From NCBI GenBank assembly GCA_958295665.1, contig OY282558.1, forward strand, positions 20,211,409 to 20,275,408: a DNA stretch of 64,000 nucleotides. The letters run 5' to 3'. The DNA is from Tipula vernalis (Eukaryota; Arthropoda; Insecta; Diptera; Tipulidae). The notes below the pieces were generated by a model. The model saw nothing but the letters and a program-made list of their open reading frames with translations. It was not told the origin of the DNA and searched no databases. Positions 49,006 through 59,629 of the stretch are shown piece after piece (positions within the stretch are counted from its first letter, which is position 1; every line of letters starts with the position of its first letter). A program made the position numbers and the translations under genes.

Positions 49006-49035
49006 TCTACAAAAAATTTTCAATTTTCGTTTCGA

Positions 49036-50181
49036 TTTTTTTTTTTTTTTTTTGTGATTAACGCGAAAAACTGGGGAATATTGTTTGTGTATAAGAGATA
49101 ACGGTATGCTCTCTCTCTTTATAAAAGTTGCATACTAGATTTCAAGAAAATTATGTTTTTCTCATCAATGAAAATATTATTTTGGAAAGTATAATTCTTA
49201 AAGTGTACCGTAAAGAATAAAATTGGGGTTAATGTCATAGAATTAAATTATGTATTGTAATCAGAATGATGGTTTTATGTTTTTGTTAAAATGATTTTTT
49301 TTTTTTGCTGCTGAACTGTGATAGCATATTCCGTTTAGTTTTGTATTTTTGGGTGAATGATATTGGAATTTAAGGTAGGAAATTTTTTTTTTTTGAGTAA
49401 ATATAGCTTTCAATGGTGTATACTGGGTATGTTGTATTTAAGTACATAAACCGTAATAATATTTTTTTAATGGTTGGATGGGCATTTGCTATATGGAATT
49501 TTTAATAAGAAGGGGAGTAGTAACAAGTTCAAATAATAGAAAAATATCAAGCGTTAAGAGCGTGGCATTTGCCAAGAAGTCAAATATTTTGGTTTATTGT
49601 TTATCTTATATTTATGATGACATCTTCGCTTGGAATTCAATTCAAAAATTTGTCTGTCATGAATTGTTTAGACTTATTAAGAATATCCTACCGTAATGCT
49701 ATAGTAATTCTTCAAAAGCAATATATCTTGTATGTATGCCAATACGAACCTTTCATATTACGAAAATTTGAAAAATCTGCCACCTTATGATATGCTCTGT
49801 AGACAGCTTAATCTTGAGTGCAATTTTACTATCAACCTTATAAATTATAGAGTAGAATGTCCGGAGCAACGGCGTAAAGTTATTTTTTGTAGTAGAAACA
49901 ACAATTTTTACTAGAAGGGTTCCAAATCAATATATATAATTGAGCCAACCTGTTTTTGTATGGTACTAAGGTACGTCATTCAAAGGCCTAAAACATATCA
50001 ACTCGTACACACTCTCAATCTTGTAAAATTTCATGGGACTTGGAAACTGTTTTATTAGGTAAAAATTAAAACCATTCCTTGCTACTAAAAACGATTGGCT
50101 TAATGCAGACAATTTAAGCTACAATCTTTCAAAAAAAAAAAAAAAAAATACAACCTGACATTATTTAAGGAAAGCTGAATA
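49036..50181. other. AT-rich DNA without recognised gene
   Basis: Begins with an 18-bp T run (about 49036). CTCTCTCTTTATAAAAG near 49112 contains a TATA-like word, but nothing coding follows. Frames at 49478-49914 overlap and have no motif. Confidence 0.45.
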
Positions 50182-50509
50182 CCGTAAAATGGGGTGAAAT
50201 TGATCAGGCGGGGTGACATTGATTGCTTTGCTACAAAATTTTATAATTTAAAACAAAAAAAAAATTCTCATAATTATGGAAACCCCCGTTGCAATTTCAT
50301 AGTTCTATATTACTTGTTACTTTGTTTCACGCAGTTATAGTTTATCCTTTGTGTTGTTTGGATGTATTGGACAAGTGTCAAGAAAATATTAAATTTTTTT
50401 TTTTTTGTGTTACAAAAAAAAATTTTGCTCTCGTATAATTTCTAAAGTGGTGAAGAAGTGAGGCGAATTAAAACCGTTAGTATGAACTATGTAATTAATA
50501 TTAGTGTGA

Positions 50510-52261
50510 TATTAGTTGTTTTCCGATCGACCAACCGCAAGCACCTGCTAGCAAATCGCTAGTGGTGCTCGAAAATATCGTGATTACACGACGGACATAT
50601 TAGATATTGCGGTAACTAGCTAAAGAAATATCAATTCGACAAGCATCAATTAACTATAAAATACCTTTCGGCACACTGCATAACAAAATTTTAAAAAAAC
50701 CTACTCTATCAATTGGAGGCCAAACGGCTCTACGAAAAGAAGAAGAGATTGGTATAATAAGAAATATCGTAACGTGCGACGAAAGGGGATTTCCTTTAAA
50801 CATTTTCTTCACCAAAATATATTTGGATTCTGCTGGACGCAATATTACCAAATTTAAGAATAATTTGCCTGGGCAAGAATGGGCATATTCATTATTAAAG
50901 CGTCATAGATTTCTAATCGGACAGCGAATGGCAACCAATATTTCTAGAGGTAATGTTTAATCTATACTCATAACTTTATGTTAAAATAAAATATATCATT
51001 AGATGTTCCCCCATCACATATTTTCAATTACGATGAGACGAACGTAGCGGACGACCCGGGTAAGAAATTACTATTATATACTGGAGGAATTAAATATCCG
51101 GAAAAAAATGAACCACAGTAAATCGACCACAACAATTATGATATGTGGTTCAGCATCTGGTGTGTTGCTCCCACTGTACGTAATATGTGGAATGCCTGGA
51201 CCAAGAATGGCCAAAAGGATTATTCATGTTGTATAGAGCGGTGTTGTGCTCAAGGAATGTGGTATAAAAAGACTTCACATGGTTGGATGGAACCTTCCTG
51301 CTTCACAGATTGGTTCGAAAGTCAGTTTTTACCATACGCGAAAATGCTGGAAGGTAGAAAAGTAGTAATCGGAGACAATCTTGCATCTCATTTCACAAGC
51401 CGAGTTCTTCAACTTTGTTAAGAGCACAACATTGTGTTTGTATGTCTACCACCAAACTCTACGCACATTTGCCAACCGTAAGATGTAGCTTTCTTTAGAC
51501 CCTTCAAAAATGCATGGCGAACAGTATTAACTGAATGAAAATTAAACAATGGAAGATCGCCAATACTCCAAAAAGATGTTTTCCCTTCTCTATTGCGAGT
51601 AAGACATTAAAGAAAATGGATAATAAACAAGTGATTGACAATGAGGAAGGGTCCATCTCTAAAAATTTGAAAAGCGGGTTCAGTGCCACCGGAGTTTATC
51701 CTTTTAATGCTCAAAAAGTATTGGATAAAATCCCAAGTGGTTCATCAGTAGAAACACGTTGGTGTAATTTCTTAAAACACAACGATTTGCATCAAACCCC
51801 CGCACTACAACAACCGCAGGAAAAAGAAAATTAGAGTTATTCCAGACAAAAGCGTCACCTGTTTAACCAGTGAATCAGAAAGCAGCGATGATCAAGATCA
51901 ACAGGTTTCTGACCCAGATATGGACGTATCAGAAGAAATATAATCCCAAATTGACCCAGAATATATTGAAGCGGTACTTGAAAATATTATGATTGGTACT
52001 TTTATTTTGGCCAGATTTATGTCAGGAAGACGAAAATCAGTTCAGTACAAATATATTTGTGTAGTTAAGGATGTTATTGATAGTAAGCAATATGAAGTAC
52101 TTGGACTTAAATCGTTCAATGGAAACAAAACAGTGGAATCCGAAATATCAACAGTCGAACTTGATGAAATTGTTGCAGTACTACCAATGCCAGAAATAAT
52201 AGAAAAGGATGAGCAACTCTTATATCAATTCAAATTTGCTGTAGACGTAAAGGAGATATAG
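50510..52261 (+). pseudogene. pogo/Tigger-type transposase pseudogene (DDE_1 domain)
   Basis: About 50510-50950 is the N-terminal DNA-binding part, with several breaks; AKEISIRQASINYKIPFGTL is the recognisable helix-turn-helix. A 53-bp intron (50950-51002, GTAATG...CATTAG) splits a codon, after which HIFNYDETNVADDPGKK gives the first catalytic Asp. The frame 51143-51421 follows, with EPSCFTDWFESQFLPYAK and GDNLASHF (second Asp). After a TAA stop come FVCLPPNSTHICQP, a stop in place of the next residue, and DVAFFRPFKNAWR (third Asp). The C-terminal parts are 51535-51834 and 51989-52261 in shifted frames. Order and motifs match insect jerky/Tigger-like transposases. At least four frameshifts or stops make it non-functional. 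Confidence 0.85.
50950..51002 (+). other. 53-bp spliceosomal intron in the pogo-like transposase
   Basis: GT at 50950 and AG at 51002. Removing it joins ISR to DVPPSHIFNYDE in phase 1, giving the expected sequence before the first catalytic Asp. Small AT-rich introns of this size are normal in insects. Confidence 0.7.
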
Positions 52262-52859
52262 GTAGACATATTGTTTACTTTTATTTTAATTTTTACTTGA
52301 AGTTTACATTTTTTTTTAAATTTTGTACATGAAATGTGTAAGTACAATTTTGAATTTAATAAATCTTATGTTTCGTATAAAAAGATTTGTTTTTAAATCT
52401 TTTTTCCTTCCTATTTTGATGAATTTTATCGAAATGTCGTTTTACTTCCCTTAAAATGGGCGATCAAAGACACCCCTAATAAAAGAATATGGAATATCTC
52501 AGAAGTTTGTTGACCGATTTCAAAATCGGTCCGACATTGATATATGTAGCTTATAATGCAAAGAGCATTTACATGATTTGATCACCATCTAAACAACCGT
52601 TATTAAATTGTCGGTTGCTTTTTCCTGATTATACAAAAACGTTAAAATCAATCTTTAACATAGCATAGACATTTTTAATTGATTTAAGTTGAATTATTAT
52701 AACACGTTCGCAAATCAAGCGCATTTAATTTTTTTGTTTTTTTCAATCAATTCCACCCCATTTTACGGTAAATTTGATTCTAACAACATCTTTTGAAGAT
52801 TCAATATCAATTGATATTAAAAATACTATTGGCCAGAGAATTTTTATTATAAAGATGTT

Positions 52860-53410
52860 GTTATCTAAATGAACATTATAGTAAATCCCGAACAACCTTC
52901 GAAAATTTTAAATAATCGGTAACATCATGCAAATCAATAAATAATCTCGTTGCGTTTTAATATACGCTGGTTTAATCTAAAAATCACAAATTTTGTATAA
53001 TTTCGAGGGTCACCATAAATTTCATCAAATTTCATTCATCAATATCGATATCCAGAAATGATCCCGCGATAATATTAAGAAAAATCTCGAAAAATATGTA
53101 ACTGCGAGATGCGTAAATGACGATCAAAGTTCGTTGCCTGCTTAATGCTAAACAAATCATACACAAATCTCGAAGAATTATTGAGAAAACACAAATCTTA
53201 AATAATCTCAATGTTTGAGAATGTCTTTCCGATATTACAACACTATTCGCAACGTAACGCCACGAACAAAAGTTGAATAATATTGAGATTCTCAAGCAGG
53301 TACGAATGAACCTGGTAATCTATAAATCTCGAATAAATTAACATCTCAAAAATTATCTAATTAACTTCGTAAAAATATTTTAAAATCAACAAATTCGAAA
53401 ATCAGGACTA
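52860..53410 (-). repeat. Degenerate TCGAGATTATT-type dispersed repeat, block 4 (inverted)
   Basis: Contains AATCCCGAACAACC, AAATCTCGAAAAATATG, AAATCTCGAAGAATTATTG, AATAATCTCAATG and TAAATCTCGAATAAATT. Orientation is as in block 3. The 87-codon minus-strand frame at 53032-53295 is part of it. Confidence 0.55.
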
Positions 53411-53904
53411 ACATTACAGTATAGGTGAATATGAAATAACTCGATCTTCAATCTTTCAAAAAATTAGAGGCAATACCTATGTATAAAGATGCAACTGCAA
53501 AGTCACCCATTATTTGTGAAAATATCTAGAAGATGACCTTTTGCTTTTTTATCGTCTGGTGAAATCCAATTCTACCTTAAAAAAATATCAAAGGATATTA
53601 CAAGCAGTTTTAAGACGATTGTGTCTTGCTTATTTGAATTGACCGCTTAATTTGAGCACGTAAAATTTTATCTCTTTTCTCAAAGTTTTAGCCCACGACA
53701 ACAGCAACTTTAAACATTAAAAAACCTCGATCACCATCTATTGACTTTCTGTCAGTAACGACCTTATTTTGAATTAATTTTATTTGTGAATTGTCTATGG
53801 CAATTACAATTTTTGCACATAAACAACGTTCAGCAACAATGAAATAAATGAAAAACATCACCAAAACAAGATAGGATTTTCATAGAATAAAGCTTAAAAC
53901 CGAA

Positions 53905-54005
53905 ATACTGTGCAGTGGTGAAAATCTCATCAAGACCAGTTCCGTAGTTTTTAAGATTATTCCGTATAAACAGACAGACGTTGTGCTTTATAGATATAGA
54001 GATTA
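53905..54005 (+). mobile_element. Possible retroelement 3' tail
   Basis: TCTCATCAAGACCAGTTCCG is followed by a TAGTTTTTAAGATTAT stretch, AAACAGACAGACG and TTTATAGATATAGAGATT. This resembles the 3' tails of some insect non-LTR elements, which end in an ACAGACAGACG run and a TATAGAT repeat. There is no coding support, so the call is weak. Confidence 0.3.
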
Positions 54006-54387
54006 ACGGTCATTATGAACTAGTTTGTTTTGTAGACTTGTGGGCACCGGCGCGGGACAAATAGGGCCTGGTCTCGAACTCTGCGAGCTCTCTGTCTCAA
54101 AAAGAGATATAGGCAGGTGGCCAACGTTCTTTTTAGTTTTTAAAATTGGTGTGCGGTGTTAACTACAATGTGGGCAAGTCTATTAAATTTAAAAAAAAAA
54201 ATTTTTTATTTTTATTTTTAAGTATATAAATAATAAAAAAAAATTACACCTTGCATTATATTATATTCAAGCAAGTATTACTAATTGAATGAAAAGTTAT
54301 AAATAGAAAACAAAAACAATATACCTATATTAAATTCAAAAGGTAAAATATATAACTATTAAAAATAAAAAAATAAAAAATCATAAT

Positions 54388-55480
54388 TTAATATTTTTCA
54401 CGTCTGTCCTTATTAAAAACCCAATTTTCATAAATACTGTCTAAATTAATATTGCCTCCTGATGTGATAAACGTTTTTATTCGCATCAAGTTATCTAAAT
54501 TATTAGCCTTTAATCTGTTTCGTGATTTTGATTTAATAGCATTCATCAAGCTAAAACCACGTTCACAATCTGCACTGGATGCCTGAAATGTAGCACATAT
54601 ATCTAGAAGCACTGACAATTCCTTAAATTGTGTATCTGCATTAGCTAACTTAACTAAATCAAAAAAATTAGCTACGGAATTACTTTTCATCTTTTCAATT
54701 ATTAAAAACTTAAAATCGTTATATTGTTTTGAAATTGCTGTTCCAATTTGTTCGTCATATCCGGGAATTATATTTTCATATTTTTTAACCAGCTTTACCA
54801 TACAATCTTGACCAAAGTTAAAATCTTTTGAATTTATTATAGCATTATGATCAAATGCATGCCAATCCATTACGTCTTCTTCTGGAAACCTATTCTTTAA
54901 ATGTATACATAACAATTCGATAAATCGTAAAATTGCTGAAGTGTCGATACCAGGATTTTTACCAATTAGATCTTTTGTATCATTATTCCAATGAACTATC
55001 TCGCCTAAATATTGGTTTTCGATTTTGTTGATCCTTGCTTTTGCGAATTGCATTGCATCCATTATTGTCAGCAAACTCCTCTGAAATATTTTACAAAGCG
55101 ATGACAACTCTTCAAGAACGTCATTTAAAACCATTAATGAAAGGCGATATTTTGGATCCTTAAGAAGTTTTAGGCAATATTTGCATATTGGATCATTACA
55201 TTTCTCTACTTCCTCAGTGCAGTATTCTATCAACAGATCGTAATTACGAATAAATGCTCTTACTGCAAAATGTCTTGACAGCCATCTAACTTCATTTAAT
55301 GGACGAAATGCTAATACATCACATTCAGTTACGCTTGCCAATTCTTCAAAGCTTGCTTTCTTTACGGTTGATCTACTAAACATGGTAAATACGACAGTCT
55401 TTAATAATGTTTCAATATCACGCATTATTGGTACTTGTTTCCAAGCATCATCAATTCCTAAATCTTCCTTGTGTGCTACA
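54388..55480 (-). CDS. hAT transposase, C-terminal part
   Basis: Continues the N-terminal part after the 1-nt frame change near 55483. The same open frame extends upstream to 55548, but those first codons are out of frame with the homologous protein and are not real. Visible motifs are NEVRWLSRHFAV, with the Trp conserved in hAT proteins, a long helical insertion domain, and SSADCERGFSLMNAIKSKSR, the hAT C-terminal dimerisation region holding the catalytic Glu. It ends with KDRREKY at 54388. Both halves together give about 670 residues, normal for this family. About 1.09 kb is open without a stop, which suggests recent activity. Confidence 0.88.
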
Positions 55481-56395
55481 CTAATGCTGCTGCGATAAAT
55501 GAGGGATTTTGTTTCGTAACAATGCAGCCACACCATTATTCTTACCAAGCATTACAGAAGCACCGTCTGATATAAACATTACCATATTATGCATATTGAT
55601 ATTATTTTTTATATAAAATTCATCAATAGCTTCAAATATGAAGGAACTAGTACATCCAGTTAATTTTAAAATTCCTGCAAACACGGTTTTATGGTCAGAA
55701 GAAAATTTAGGCCGGTATTTTATGTATAAAATTAAAGCTTTGTGTGTAGATATATCAGTACTTTCATCCACAATTAAACAATGAAAGGACGATTCTCTTA
55801 GTTCCCCAAGAAACTGTTTTTGTATTACAAAATTAATGCATTGAACAAATTCGAATGCATAATTCTTGCTGCGCCAACTTTTGCGAATAGATATATATTT
55901 TTCCATATGCTCATGAATTTCCTGTACTGATGACATCGAAGTGTTAATTTTTATTGCAAGTATAACGTTGTCTATCAAAATTTTGGTATCGATTTTATTA
56001 GATTTTTTACGTTCTATCAAATCTGCACGTATCTGTCGTTCTTCTGTAGAGGAAGTTAACATTTCGACAATTCCACCTTTTTTGCAATTTCGTAATTTTA
56101 TTACCGAATCTAAATGTACTTTTTGGCTTAAATGCCTCTTTAAGTAGTACAATTTCCAATTCGTCCAGTTTTTGCCATTTTGAAACTCACTTTCAGCTTT
56201 TGCTTCGGTACATATTTTGCAAAGAACATCATTGGTTTCAATTTGATAATTAAAAATATCACCTAATTTAATTTTTTGTTTAATAGTTGACGATGAGACG
56301 CATGTTTCAACAATTTCAGTTAACCATTCTGTTCTAAATTTTGAAGACGTCTTGATTGTGGATTTTAAGCTTTCATTGAATTTTCGTTTTGACAT
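55481..56395 (-). CDS. hAT transposase, N-terminal part (frame ends at a 1-nt insertion)
   Basis: 304 codons starting at 56395 (MSKRKFNESL). C59-x2-C62 with H88-x5-H94 forms a TTF/BED-like zinc finger that should bind the transposon ends. LIVDESTDIS holds the first catalytic Asp (about residue 210). FISDGASVMLGKNNGV, near residue 267, is the typical second-Asp motif of this hAT branch (KIAA1586/ZNF862-like, DUF4371 type). The frame runs into TAG at 55481-55483. One extra A on the coding strand there, after the codon for His, accounts for the stop: downstream similarity resumes in the next frame with VAHKEDLG. There are no other breaks in the 915 bp. Confidence 0.88.
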   Translation of the reverse strand: MSKRKFNESLKSTIKTSSKFRTEWLTEIVETCVSSSTIKQKIKLGDIFNYQIETNDVLCKICTEAKAESEFQNGKNWTNWKLYYLKRHLSQKVHLDSVIKLRNCKKGGIVEMLTSSTEERQIRADLIERKKSNKIDTKILIDNVILAIKINTSMSSVQEIHEHMEKYISIRKSWRSKNYAFEFVQCINFVIQKQFLGELRESSFHCLIVDESTDISTHKALILYIKYRPKFSSDHKTVFAGILKLTGCTSSFIFEAIDEFYIKNNINMHNMVMFISDGASVMLGKNNGVAALLRNKIPHLSQQH

Positions 56396-57167
56396 AATAA
56401 ATACCTGTATAAAAAATAAAACGATTGCATTTTAAATTAATTTTTTAAATAAATATCACAGCCTTCTCAACATTAGAATAAATAATCAAAAACATAGTGC
56501 TAAATTTAATTTACTGTAGATTACTTACTTATTTATTATTTTTCTATCGCATCGTGGTGTTATCTGTTAGTTATATTTAATTTTAAATTTGACATTCACA
56601 TTTATTCAATTTAAAAAAGTGAACATTGACATTTAATTTCAACGTTGCCAATTGGGACATACTAAAACAAATAACCCAGCAAACAAATAAGCCAGATTTT
56701 AGTTTGGAAATCTATACGAATTTTTAAACTGGGTGCGTTTACGCAATTAAAATGGTGACAAATAAAAAAAATTATTGTTTGCATTATTTCTGGTGGGCGG
56801 ATAGAAAAGTTAAGTGGGCAAATGACAATTTTTAGCTGGGCGGCCGCCCGCTTGCCCAGCTTAGAAGGAACGTTGCAGGTGGCATTGCTACTCTAAGGAG
56901 CTTTAGTTTTTAACTCTAAATTGAACTGTGTAGTTACTGTAAACTATCCAACTAATACCGGTCTCCTGGCCATTTCGTCATAAAAGCGACCGATTACACT
57001 CCACGACACTTTACATTCAGCGAAATAAAACACAATGAATTTATTTTGTATATGTATGTGAAAAATTATTGTAGGATTTTACTATGATAATTTGGATATG
57101 TGAGTTTAAATAAATATCAAAAATTAGTACTAAAAAAAAATTATCAAAGATTACGGGCACAGTCTTA

Positions 57168-57435
57168 AGGCATTGTCCCATGGACAAACGGCAAACCGGC
57201 ATTTCAAACCGTCAAATCCAATTATTGGCAAAATACGACGGCCGACAAAACATAAAATTGGGGTTTTTTGAATGAAATTAAATTAATTTTAAAAAAATTT
57301 TCTTAGATTAAGGTGGAACTTATAGATTTGAACTATTTATTAATAATTTTCATATTGAAAACTGAAGCAACTTAGCCATAAATTGGGTTTGACGGTTTTA
57401 AATGCCTGTTTTCCGTTTTGCATGTGACAATGCCT
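57168..57435. mobile_element. 268-bp MITE with ~60-bp TIRs and TTA target
   Basis: The left end AGGCATTGTCCCATG and the right end (inverse of AGGCATTGTCACATGC) match over about 60 bp, including ACCGTCAAA. TTA flanks both sides (57165-57167 and 57436-57438), pointing to PIF/Harbinger. The ends differ from those of Harbinger A/B and the 34-kb MITEs, so it belongs to another family. No coding capacity. Confidence 0.85.
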
Positions 57436-57438
57436 TTA

Positions 57439-58284
57439 GAGAGGGATACTGTAAACAGTTAACACTAAAGTCTATTAATTTGTCAAAAAGTATGAGTATG
57501 TATGTATTTGACGCCGATGGCTAAAATCAGTTGAAATAAATGAGATAACCAAATTAATGTTTGATAATTTCATAATTTAAATCAGAGTGCTGAGTCTTGT
57601 TGTATCTCCAAAATTGACATTTTTGAGTTTAACACTGATTATTACTAAACAGAACCTGCTCTTTCCGAATCTTTGGATAAATTGGAGCCAGATATTAGGG
57701 TTGACAACATTGACATTTTGGCTTTAATATATCACGGAGTGATATCTAATTGGAACCAATACTGATTCTCTAAAAAGTAAATTTATGTGTAATCATAAAA
57801 TCAACCAAACTTTACTATTTCTCGCTCAATTTTTAATATCTTTCGATTTTTTGGGGCAGATTCGTTGTTTGTTTATCACAATTCAGCAGTGCTCTTAAAT
57901 TTATTTATTTAACTAAAACAATTGGATGGTTTTTATTTTTAGCAATATTTTGGGGCCAAAATCTTTGCCCTTCTTTCATTTACATTTCAATAATAACACA
58001 AAACAACTTTAAACCGAAAACGAAATCATTTAAGAAAATTCCTCTTTTTATTCTGGCCGAACTATAAATACCTAGATCCGCATATCCGTTCCTGTTCATA
58101 ACTGTAGTTATTTGACACAACTGTCAATTTTCAGGAAATTATAACATCAAATTGATTTCTAAAATGTCAATTCTAATATTTTAGTGTAACTTCATAGTTC
58201 ATTTTGATTTAGTGAAAATGTCTCAAAATACCTTAAAATGAAATAAATAATATATTCTAATTTTATAGTATAAAGAAGGGGGTT
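57439..58284. other. AT-rich DNA without recognised gene
   Basis: Nothing recognised on either strand. Confidence 0.5.
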
Positions 58285-58480
58285 ATGGGGCTATTCCTTA
58301 ACCGGTTGTGATGCAATTCGAGAAGTGCGTTAGAAATGGGATTCTAAGATGATTTTTATATCTAGTCCTGGAATATGCCAAGTAGCATGGAACTTAATAT
58401 TCGCTTAGTCGATTTTAGTGAAATTTGACATGTGCATTGGAAATGGGCTTCTACAATGATTTTTAGATGTACATATATAG
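58285..58480 (-). repeat. ~108-bp degenerate repeat family, left inverted arm
   Basis: The reverse complement shows the family words in order: TCAAATTTCACTAAAATCG, CCATTTCCAATGCAC, GGCATATTCCAGG and GTTAAGGAATAG. Orientation is opposite to 59630-60640. About one and a half units. Confidence 0.7.
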
Positions 58481-59615
58481 ACCAGCCGATTCTGAGCTTT
58501 TAAAAATCCAAAATCTGCAATTGTGCTCCGATTGTGGTTCTTGATACCTCTAATGATAGATCTCAGGACATTTATTGAGTGTGCCAACGCGCATTAAGAT
58601 TGCTTGATTATTTCCATACATTTCAAAGAAAATTCGATTTGATGAAGATCACCTTACTATAAATCAGCCAATTCAGAGCCTTTCAAAATCCAAAATCTGC
58701 AATTGTGCTCCGATTGTGGTTCTTAATACCTCTATTGATTATTTTCATACATTTCATAGAAAATTCGATTTGATGAAAATCACCTTACTATAGATCAGCC
58801 GATTCAGAGCCATTAAAAATCCAAAATCTGCAATTGTGCTCCGATTGTGGTTCTTGATACCTCTAATGATAGATCTCAGGACATTTATTGAGTGTGCCAA
58901 CGCGCATTAAGATTGCTTGATTATTTCCATACATTTCAAAGACAATTCGATTTGATGAACATCATCTTACTATAAATCAGCCAATTCAGAGCCATTCAAA
59001 ATCCAAAATCTGCAATTGTGCTCCGATTGTGGTTCTTGATACCTCTAATGATAGGTCTCAGGACCAATAATTAGTGTGCCAACGCGCATTTAGATTGCTT
59101 GATTATTTCCATACATTTCAAAGAAAATTCGATTTGATGAAAATCACCTTACTATAAATCAGCCAATTCAGAGCCTTTAAAAATCCAAAATCTACAATTG
59201 TGCTCCGATTGTGGTTCTTAATACCTCTATTGATTATTTCCATACATTTCATAGAAAATTCGATTTGATGAAAATCACCTTACTATAGACCAGCCGATTC
59301 AAAGACATTAAAAATCCAAAATCTGCAATTGTGCTCCGATTGTGGTTCTTGATACCTCTAATGATAGGGGTTTTAAGGCCTGTAATTAGTGTGCCAACGC
59401 GCATTTAGATTGCTTGATTATTTCCATACATTTCAAAGACAATTCGATTTGATGAACATCATCTTACTATAAATCAGCCAATTCAGAGCCATTCAAAATC
59501 CAAAATCTGCAATTGTGCTCCGATTGTGGTTCTTAATACCTCTATTGATTATTTCCATACATTTCATAGAAAATTCGATTTGATCAAAATCACCTTACTA
59601 TAGCTCTGAATTACG
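58481..59615 (+). repeat. Tandem array with alternating 182-bp and 131-bp units
   Basis: The word CAATTGTGCTCCGATTGTGG occurs at 58518, 58700, 58831, 59013, 59194 (one mismatch just before), 59326 and 59510. Spacings are 182, 131, 182, 181, 132 and 184 bp. Long units contain GTGTGCCAACGCGCATT. Short units lack about 51 bp including that word and read CTCTATTGATTATTT instead of CTCTAATGATAG. The order is long-short-long-long-short-long-short, suggesting amplification of long-short blocks. Confidence 0.95.
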
Positions 59616-59629
59616 ATCTTTTAGGATAG

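Larger units (their letters stand above)
50182..52768 (+). mobile_element. pogo-like DNA transposon, complete with TIRs and TA duplication
   Basis: The left end is CCGTAAAATGGGGTGAAATT and the right end is its inverse with one mismatch over 22-23 bp. TA flanks both ends (50180-50181 and 52769-52770). Just inside the left end GGGGTGACATTGATT repeats part of the TIR, a possible transposase-binding site. The 2587-bp element carries one decayed transposase gene with an intron. Confidence 0.9.
54122..56875 (-). mobile_element. Complete hAT transposon with perfect 8-bp target duplication
   Basis: The element begins CAACGTTCTTTTTAG and ends with the inverse of CAACGTTCCTTCTAAG (two mismatches in the first 14 positions). 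CAGGTGGC stands on both sides (54114-54121 and 56876-56883), a perfect hAT-type octamer duplication. Inside the right end a GC-rich subterminal palindrome (GGGCGGCCGCCC) and several TGGGCAAG/GTGGGC words could be transposase-binding sites; GTGGGCAAG also occurs inside the left end at about 54170. The 2754-bp element holds a single transposase gene on the minus strand, broken by one frameshift. Confidence 0.92.

Noticed and set aside
54032..54060. GTGGGCACCGGCGCGG as the left end of the hAT
   Set aside because: It resembles subterminal words at the right end, but the CAACGTTC ends at 54122 and 56875 with exact CAGGTGGC duplication are clearly the true termini.
55484..55548. Met start for the C-terminal hAT frame at 55548
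   Set aside because: The first codons up to about 55484 are out of frame with the transposase and overlap the intact N-terminal frame; the apparent start is produced by the frameshift.
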